The position numbers were made by a program, and so were the translations under genes. Under the pieces are notes generated by a model. It saw nothing but the letters and a program-made list of their open reading frames with translations, was not told where the DNA came from and ran no database searches. DNA of 26,587 nt from Pelargonium cotyledonis. Its lineage: Eukaryota; Streptophyta; Magnoliopsida; Geraniales; Geraniaceae. The stretch is taken from NCBI GenBank assembly GCA_036897625.1, contig JAYMTA010000577.1:1-26587 (forward strand), read 5' to 3'. Shown here one piece after another: positions 20,960 through 26,587 of the stretch. Every line of letters begins with the position of its first letter. Position 1 is the stretch's first letter.

Positions 20960-21240
20960 GCTGTTACTATGATTTGGATTGGGCTTGCGGATTATATGTC
21001 TAGATTGTTGGGCCATTTATAAAATATGTTTGAACAAATCCGCACATTTTGTGTCCTAATCCGACTTGAAAACCTAAACTTGATTAAACTTGAAATTCTG
21101 TCGAGTCAGGTTTGGGTTAGGGTCCAACAACTCAAATTGATATGAAATCCGATTTACCAGCTCTAGCATGAAGTGAATCCACGACCATGAGACAATCGAT
21201 GTCACGTTATGCCTTTCGTAGAGCTGGCAAAATGGGCATG
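20960..21240. repeat. Decayed hAT-type repeats
   Basis: Contains CCAGCTCTAG (about 21159-21168) and GTAGAGCTGGCAAAATGGGC (about 21220-21239), the two terminal-repeat forms seen at 16045-16173, with intervening words GTCAGGTTTGGGTTAGGG. Probably remains of two or more insertions. No target-site duplication could be assigned. Confidence 0.4.
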
Positions 21241-21296
21241 CACCCCCAAACGGCAGACACCTGACCCTATAAATGCCGGTCCATGTCTTGAGAATA

Positions 21297-21646
21297 GGTA
21301 AAAGATCAAATTTGGTACCCAAACTTTATTGTTTTGACTCAATTTGATCTCTCAACTTTCGTGTTTTGACCTAATTTGATTACTAAACTTTCAAATATCC
21401 CAAAATGATCCATAAACTTTCAAATGTTGATCCAGTTTGGTCCCTAAACTTTTCATATAAGCTTTTACTGCAAAAACCAAATTTAGTCAACATGTGAAAG
21501 TTGGAGTATCATTTCAGGTCAATTAAAAGTTCAAGACAAAATTGGGTCAAACCACAAAAGTTAAGGACCATTCTTGTAAAAAAAGTTTAAGAACTAAATA
21601 AGGTAAAACAATACAAAAGTTCGGGGACCAAATTGGGTCTTTTACC
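21297..21646. mobile_element. Long-inverted-repeat (foldback-type) element upstream of MOZART1
   Basis: The left end GGTAAAAGATCAAATTTGGT is mirrored by the right end ACCAAATTGGGTCTTTTACC (21627-21646). Successive phrases such as AAACTTTATTGTTTTGAC and AAACTTTCAAATGTTGATCC have complementary partners across the element. The arms exceed 120 bp with moderate mismatch. No ORF and no clear target duplication. It ends about 115 bp before the probable MOZART1 leader, so it may affect that promoter. Confidence 0.7.
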
Positions 21647-21759
21647 TCCAAAATAACACTCGATAAATTTGGGATTGTGTCGGGTCTAACCGGAACGAGC
21701 CTGTTGGGCAGTCCGAAAGGGTCAATGGGTGCCCGACTGCCCGTGACTCAAAGAGGCCT

Positions 21760-21915
21760 TAACATACCTTCTCTTCTCTATCTTTCAGTTCACGAATCTG
21801 CAGCAAACCGGCAAGTGAGCTTCTTCTTCTCTTCGACAACAACCGGAACGGCACCGTCAGTCCGGTCTTCCGGCGGCCTCCTTCTATTCGCCGGCAGCAG
21901 CAAGCTCAGCCTCAG
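21760..21915 (+). other. Probable MOZART1 5' UTR exon
   Basis: After AACATACC the sequence becomes pyrimidine- and CpG-rich (TTCTCTTCTCTATC, then GTCCGGTCTTCCGGCGGCC), typical of a plant 5' leader. It runs to CTCAG|GTTTGG at 21915/21916. A second possible donor is TCAG|GTCTGC at 21934/21935. Joining to the acceptor AAATTGCAG at 23309 would place the start codon two bases after the junction. A 91-codon frame across this segment has no protein resemblance. The exon start is a guess; an RNA read would be needed to fix it. Confidence 0.45.
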
Positions 21916-22738
21916 GTTTGGATTTGAATCTCAGGTCTGCAATGAATTTTGAATTTGCTGTTGTTTGATTGTACAATTTGTATTTTTTATTTAGCACTAT
22001 TTGTGTTGGTTAATTAGGTCATTATATATATAACTATTTGGTTACAAAGCTTATGCAAAGTGAAAATTTGAGTTAAGTGTTCATGTGATCAAGTGTACAT
22101 AAACAAGCATTAGTCTGCAATTCCAGATATAGCTTGATTTGAAGAGGCAAATTCAGAGAATTCTATACACGATGTCAATTGTTAGTCGAGGAAATGAAAT
22201 GGAAATTGGTAGTGTTAGAGTGAACACCCGATTGGCGATTGAGATTTCTAATTATTTGTTGGAGATCTGTGATGTAAATTTGTTTCTTGATCTGCACAAT
22301 TCAAATTTGTGGGCATTATTTCGAAATAATTACGTTCAGTTCAGTCTTTTTCTCTCTCTTGTTTGGTTGCTGAGAAAATAGACCCGTCCTAACCCGCCAA
22401 CAGCCTGATAGACTTTAGGGTCCGATTAGGTTTCATTGTTCTGAACCCCACCCGAATTACTGGCACTACACTCTTGCGTAGCTCTTACATATGTGACACC
22501 ATCAATGTTGGAGGCACACCACACATGCATGGGATGACTTAGGTTAGTTTTGCCAACGTCAACGCTGCGGGCACAGAAGTGGCGCACGGTCGTGGGTTGT
22601 TTGTACCTTTCCAGATGCGCCTTATTGGACTTTATTCTTTGCACACTCTTTACGGATGACGGACTCATACTTAGTGTGATTTTTAAAATTAATAGGTTCC
22701 GGATCCAGCCCTATTTTGAAACAATAGAACAATACTAA
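21916..22738 (+). other. Probable MOZART1 5' UTR intron, left part
   Basis: AT-rich sequence between the presumed leader donor and the MITE at 22739. Short open frames at 22139-22381 and 22426-22668 have no family resemblance. A CCCGTCC/CCCACCCGAA patch near 22380-22460 looks like decayed dispersed repeat. Confidence 0.4.
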
Positions 22739-23193
22739 GAGGGTTTTTGGATTAACTTCTCAAAAATAGCTCATAATCAAGAAAATATCAGGAGCAATTT
22801 TGCGCTTAAGCTCTTTTTAAAAAGAAGCACTTTAACTGTTTGGATAAAAACGCTAATAAAAATAGTAATACTCAATTGATGTTCTATGAATTATAATTAA
22901 AAAGACAAATAATTATAATAATTTTGAAGTTAACCAATAAATTAAATTATAGAATAAATAAATGAGTAATTAAAAGAAAGATAGAATGACATAAATGTCT
23001 TTTACTTGGTCAAAATAGCTCTTTTTTAACTGCTCATGAGCTACAAAATCAGAAGCTGGGGGTACCCAACTCTTTTATTTTAGCTCATCAGCAAGTGCTC
23101 ATGAGCTATTTTAGTCATAACCAAACACTGAAAAGAGTTATTTTGTGCTCATGAGCTTGTTTGACCAGCTCATGAGCTAATCCAAACACCCTC
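22739..23193. mobile_element. Tourist/PIF-Harbinger-like MITE, 455 bp
   Basis: The left end is GAGGGTTTTTGGATTAACT and the right end, as complement, GAGGGTGTTTGGATTAGCT. These are flanked by TAA at 22736-22738 and TAA at 23194-23196, the 3-bp target duplication of the PIF/Harbinger group. The right half carries four copies of the palindrome GCTCATGAGC (about 23032, 23097, 23138 and 23167). No ORF. It lies in the inferred 5' UTR intron of MOZART1. Confidence 0.8.
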
Positions 23194-23310
23194 TAATTTA
23201 AACTACTATTTTAAAAATATATGTTCCCATTTATTTCAAAATTCTAAAATATATACTTGTTGCAAATATTAGGTTTGTTTATTAATGTTGGCCAAACCTC
23301 AAATTGCAGT

Positions 23311-23526
23311 ATGAATCCGGAGGCTGCAAGGACAGCAAGGGAATCACTGGATCTGGCATTTCATATGTCCAACCTTCTGGAAACAGGGCTCGATCGCCAT
23401 ACCCTATCGGTCCTGATAGCGCTATGTGACCTGGGTCTCAACCCCGAGGCTCTTGCTGCCCTAGTTAAAGAGCTACGTACACAACCTCCTTCCTCGGCTC
23501 CGGTGCTGCCACCAGCTGCTCCTTGA
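23311..23526 (+). CDS. GIP1: MOZART1/GIP gamma-tubulin complex small subunit, 71 aa
   Basis: MOZART1 (GCP3-interacting protein in plants) binds GCP3 and is needed for gamma-tubulin ring complexes to nucleate microtubules; plant GIPs also act at the nuclear envelope. The frame reads MNPEAARTARESLDLAFHMS, then NLLETGLDRHTLSVLIALCD and LGLNPEALAALVKELR, the highly conserved helical core. The tail is Pro/Ala/Ser-rich and divergent, as in the family. Length 71 aa fits the usual 70-82. The start at 23311 is chosen over the upstream in-frame ATG at 23257 because conservation begins here and a splice acceptor TTGCAG ends at 23309. The coding part is intronless. GIP1 versus GIP2 cannot be told from one locus. 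Confidence 0.93.
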   Translation: MNPEAARTARESLDLAFHMSNLLETGLDRHTLSVLIALCDLGLNPEALAALVKELRTQPPSSAPVLPPAAP

Positions 23527-23697
23527 ACAGGTTTGTGGCCCTAACAATCTTGTGACTTGTTTATTTCGCGCACTACTTGACTATCAGTTTCCTAGTATTG
23601 TGGATCAACTGGTTCATATTGTCCAAATGCTTTGAAGTTCCTTTAAATTTAATGATCCAATTTTGATGTCTCTAGTGATTTGGTATGAATTTACATT

Positions 23698-24327
23698 TTA
23701 TGGATGATAATTATCTATTACCAAGTTGCTTTGAGAAAAGTTCCGTAATGGTATGAATTTGTCACTTGTGGTTATTAAGGAAACAATCAAATTTGTAGTC
23801 TGTAACTTGATACTATCAATCAGATAGATAAAGACTTTGTTGGTGTGTTGGGATTTATTGGTATGATCCGATAGGAAGGACAACTCTTGGCATCCTTTGG
23901 TCAGATTTTTGAGATGTTTAATTCTGACTCTAGATGGTTTTGCATAAGTGGTTTCAAGGATTTCCCATGCTTCATTGGAAGTCTTACCAGTGGCAATAAA
24001 AGGAATGATGGAAGGGGATAATGAGCTAATAATGGCATTTAAAATCAACTGATCTTTGCGCAACCAGATTGGATGTGCACGGTTTCGTATGGTGATTTCA
24101 CCTTGGGTGATGGTTGGAATGGGACAAGGTTTGGAGCCACTGATATAGCCCACCAAATCATACCCAATAAAGAAGGCGTTGAACTGCAACTTCCATGACA
24201 AATAATTTGTAGATGTGAGTTTGAGTGGAGATTTGGCTGCTAGTCTGCTACATTGGTACTGATTAGAACGAGGATCATTTGTGTTATGAATGACATGTTG
24301 TCTAGCAGGATTTGTGTTAATGGCCAT
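23698..24327 (-). pseudogene. Copia LTR-retrotransposon gag fragment, decayed
   Basis: A 209-codon frame on the minus strand. Residues about 33-70 (LTSTNYLSWKLQFNAFFIGY, then DLVGYISGSKPCP) match the plant copia gag N-terminal domain. The phrases KDQLILNAIISSL and EAWEILETTYAKPSRVRIKH fit the UBN2/gag core. After about residue 145 the similarity fades, as if frameshifted. No zinc knuckle, protease, integrase or reverse transcriptase follows. It is the 5' stub of a degraded element and not a host gene. Confidence 0.8.
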
Positions 24328-24339
24328 GTTGAAGCTATT

Positions 24340-24351
24340 GCTCTAATACCA
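24340..24351 (-). other. Copia primer-binding site (tRNA-Met type)
   Basis: On the minus strand TGGTATTAGAGC, one mismatch from the usual plant copia TGGTATCAGAGC that pairs with the tRNA-Met 3' end. It lies 12 bp upstream of the gag ATG in the same orientation. Confidence 0.75.
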
Positions 24352-24495
24352 TAACACTATACAAATAATTAAAGGTACGGTGTCCGAACAAGAATAAACT
24401 TTACCTCTCGCAGACCCATTTAATTGGTAAGATATAAATGTTCAAATAAGAAGGAAATATATGTTTGTGTCTATTTATTGAGAGCTGTAACACAC
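24352..24495 (-). mobile_element. Probable partial 5' LTR of the copia remnant
   Basis: Adjacent to the primer-binding site on its upstream side, where a 5' LTR should lie. On the minus strand it contains TGTTACAGCTCTCAATAAAT near its far end. No terminal CA next to the primer site and no second LTR were found, so the extent is approximate. Confidence 0.4.
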
Positions 24496-24664
24496 ATGAA
24501 TGTGTTTTTCCTTGTGCTTTATGTTTTCAAGTTTTATCAGAAGTTTGTTTGGAATCATCATTTCCTGTTTTGTTCATAGTATCCTTTGAAAGGACATAAT
24601 TGTTGTTTCTATAGATTGACTTTGATTTTGTTAGTTTTCCACTAAACTCTAATGGTTTGACCAG

Positions 24665-25796
24665 GTAAAGCTTGTAGAAGAGAACAACAAAAATGGGCAG
24701 ACGGGCAGTGAAACCTACCAGAAGAGTAAGGGATGTTGATTTTCAGATGACAGAATTATTACTTATTACTAGTATGTATATAATGATATTGGAGTTCTTA
24801 GGTTTGCTTGTTTATGGATTGTCTTTGATGAGAAGCGTCCATCCGGTTCTGAATTGTGTTGTGTGAAGTTTTGTTCCTGCTCAAATCCGAAGCTTGTGAC
24901 TGATTGTTAGGTGGTTTTTGTTTCGATACATAAATGATCTCCGCGCTCTTATGTTCTAGTCGTAGTATTCTTAAGTTTTAGCAGCAATTTGCCTTTGGTG
25001 TGTTGGAACAGATTTTGTATGTATGGAAGTTTTTGTATTATGCATTAGCACATCAAGTATGGAAGATGGATTGTCTTAAGATTTGTCAATCAGGACATTA
25101 ACCCAACCCGAAATGCTTCGGGTTTCGGGTCAGATCCAAATTTTTATACACAACGTGTACTGAATTTGTGCTCGCCCAAATGATAATTCAGCGAGAAATA
25201 TTAATATGACAAATCATGAAGAACTTGAACAAAAAATAGCAATTGCTCGCTTGCCAAATGGGCCATAAAGTTGTTTGAAAAAGTAGTAGTTGCTACAACG
25301 AGGGAGGAACCACAATGTATAATTATTCGGATGTTGCTTCGAAAAAGAATTGCCCTAACGATTGCTTGATAAAGAAGCCCGATCCATTTGTAGCTGTAAT
25401 TTGATTATCGCAAGTTCAAATAGAGGAAAGAGACCAAAATTTTATAGCCTAGATGAACATCGTCTGCAAAGTGTTTCACATAAGTTTTTCTTACCTAAAA
25501 ACTAAGACTATGAACATCGTCTGCAAAGTGGCGTAAACTTACATGAGTCTACTAATGCTCAGTTTACTATTTGAAAACAGTTTTCTACTAGTTTTTCTGA
25601 AATCAAAGGACTATTGATATCATTAAGATTCAAGTAAAAAAACAATGCATTTGGGCGGGATAGACCCCCAACTTGAAAACCTAGGCATATAACCCGATAG
25701 CTTGGCAAGAAAAACACTTTCCTACTAGTTTTTAATCTTTAAAATTATTAGCTTTTGGATTCAGCCATATTTTTTTATGTAAAAAAAATTACTATC
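24665..25796 (+). other. Probable MOZART1 terminal exon, then spacer
   Basis: The first 200-300 bp after 24665 are plausible 3' UTR. Further on, 25109-25135 has CCCGAAATGCTTCGGGTTTCGGG, a short hairpin-like repeat. ATGAACATCGTCTGCAAAGT occurs twice, at 25453 and 25510, 57 bp apart. Nothing coding was recognised in the rest. Confidence 0.4.
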
Positions 25797-25799
25797 ACC

Positions 25800-25945
25800 A
25801 ATCACGTGAATCAACTGGTAAGGGGTTGTTCTAACTAAACCTGAGGTCTCGAGTTTGAATCCTAGGAAATGCAGGTCGAGAATCCCAAGGAATGCAGCTC
25901 GGGAATGCAGGTCGAGAATCCCAAGGAATGCAGCCCGACTTGAAT
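25800..25945 (+). mobile_element. tRNA-derived SINE-like element with 36-bp duplication
   Basis: Box A-like GAATCAACTGGTAAGGGGTTG is interrupted only by small changes from a tRNA head (25808-25828), and box B-like GTCTCGAGTTTGAATCC lies at 25846-25862, the standard spacing. Downstream are two 36-bp units (25868-25903 and 25904-25939) starting AATGCAGGTCGAGAATCCCA. No A-tail or target duplication was identified, so the right boundary is uncertain. Confidence 0.5.
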
Positions 25946-26159
25946 GAGGATTAGTCTAAGTGTATAAAACGGCTTAAAAATACCAACCGCGAGGATACAA
26001 TCCCACTCAAGAACCTAACAGTTTAGAATGAGAAAAAATACTACTTTTATAGTATACGAGAATCACTTGTCACTTGTCAAAATAGAATAAAATATTTATA
26101 ATAATTTTTCAATAACATAAATAAACAAAAATATATAGAATACCCTTTTTTTATCTGTT

Positions 26160-26587
26160 CTGTTGTCTTCTCAGTTCTCACATTTGCACCACCGTTACGC
26201 CCAATTCAATTAGGGTTTGCTCCTCAACCTCCCAATCCATTGCTCTGTCTTACAGAGAGTCACAACAGGGCTCAATTTCACTGACGTTTCCATTTCTCCA
26301 TCTTGCCCATTAAGATTGGAGTCATAGGGTTTCGAATTCTTTTAAAAATATTCATTTTTGTCGAATTTGGGGCTCAATGCGATAATCCGATCCGGCGCTG
26401 TTTTGATCGCCGCCCCGTTGTGAGCTAGAGAGTATTACTAGGTTTTGATTTCACTTTCGATTCGATTTCTGCTACAAAGATTCAACATTTTCGAATTTAG
26501 GGTTAATTTGTGTGTTCTGTGATGCGTGCGATAATCCGATCCGGCGCCGTTTTGATCGCCGCTCCGGTGTGAGCGAACCGCCGATTT
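26160..26587 (+). promoter_or_regulatory. Probable promoter/5' leader of a gene beyond the right edge, with a 46-bp duplication
   Basis: From about 26160 the sequence changes from AT-rich to pyrimidine-rich, with AGGGTTT words (26212 and 26327) typical of plant 5' leaders. GCGATAATCCGATCCGGCGC occurs at 26379 and 26528; the repeated block is 46 bp and differs at four or so positions. A short frame from an ATG at 26522 (MRAIIRSGAVLIAAPV, then stop) could be an upstream ORF. No main coding sequence starts inside the window. Confidence 0.45.

Larger units (their letters stand above)
23531..24664 (+). other. Probable MOZART1 3' UTR intron hosting a retroelement
   Basis: Four bases after the TGA is GAACAG|GTTTGTGG, a donor-like site (intron from 23531). 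A matching acceptor, a T-rich stretch then TTTGACCAG, ends at 24664. The following GTAAAGCTTGTAGAAGAGAA would be the terminal UTR exon. An intron so close to the stop would not trigger nonsense-mediated decay. Inferred from splice-like signals; not proven. Confidence 0.45.

Noticed and set aside
21677..21952. 91-codon plus-strand frame
   Set aside because: It overlaps the probable MOZART1 leader and a splice donor, begins without a clear ATG context, and resembles no protein.
23257..23310. Longer MOZART1 start adding 18 residues upstream
   Set aside because: The added residues do not resemble the family, and a splice acceptor (TTGCAG at 23309) lies between this ATG and the conserved one, so they are probably intron.
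25800..25870. Functional tRNA gene
   Set aside because: Box A and box B are imperfect and no acceptor stem or cloverleaf could be paired; it fits a SINE head better.

Overview
The window is nuclear DNA of a flowering plant, almost certainly a eudicot. It holds intron-rich genes with canonical GT-AG junctions, AT-rich spacers, GA and GT microsatellites, and many non-autonomous transposons (Helitron, hAT, Tourist and Stowaway-type MITEs, long-inverted-repeat foldbacks, tRNA-like SINEs, a copia remnant). The species cannot be named from this sequence.

Layout from left to right. A minus-strand gene enters at the left edge with only its first 19 codons (1-58), followed by about 3.4 kb of spacer with SINE-like elements and a precise 4 x 74 bp tandem repeat. 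A complete peroxisomal-type ascorbate peroxidase gene (APX3-like, 9 exons, 288 residues) occupies 3426-12445 on the minus strand. Its introns are swollen by a long-inverted-repeat element (intron 7), a Helitron with exact termini plus a MITE (intron 2), and an array of diverged repeats filling intron 1. A compact promoter with seven ACGT cores lies upstream. Next, also on the minus strand, is a complete plant synaptotagmin gene (SYT1/SYT2 type, 12 exons, 539 residues, 13333-19323) with a membrane anchor, an SMP domain and two C2 domains. After about 2.4 kb of repeat-rich spacer comes a plus-strand gene for the 71-residue gamma-tubulin complex protein MOZART1/GIP (23311-23526). Its inferred 5' UTR intron contains a Tourist-like MITE and its inferred 3' UTR intron contains a broken copia gag. 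The right end has another SINE-like element and a duplicated CpG-rich leader that may belong to a plus-strand gene starting beyond the window.

The three complete genes are unrelated housekeeping or stress genes: peroxide removal at the peroxisome membrane, ER-plasma membrane contact sites, and microtubule nucleation. Nothing suggests a gene cluster. The most unusual structure is APX intron 1. Its repeat units resemble the last ~45 nt of coding exon 1 plus the adjoining splice donor, so the exon-intron junction looks like the outermost copy of a degenerate tandem array.

Exon boundaries were read by hand from frame continuity, splice consensus and family knowledge. UTR exons and transcript ends are inferences.
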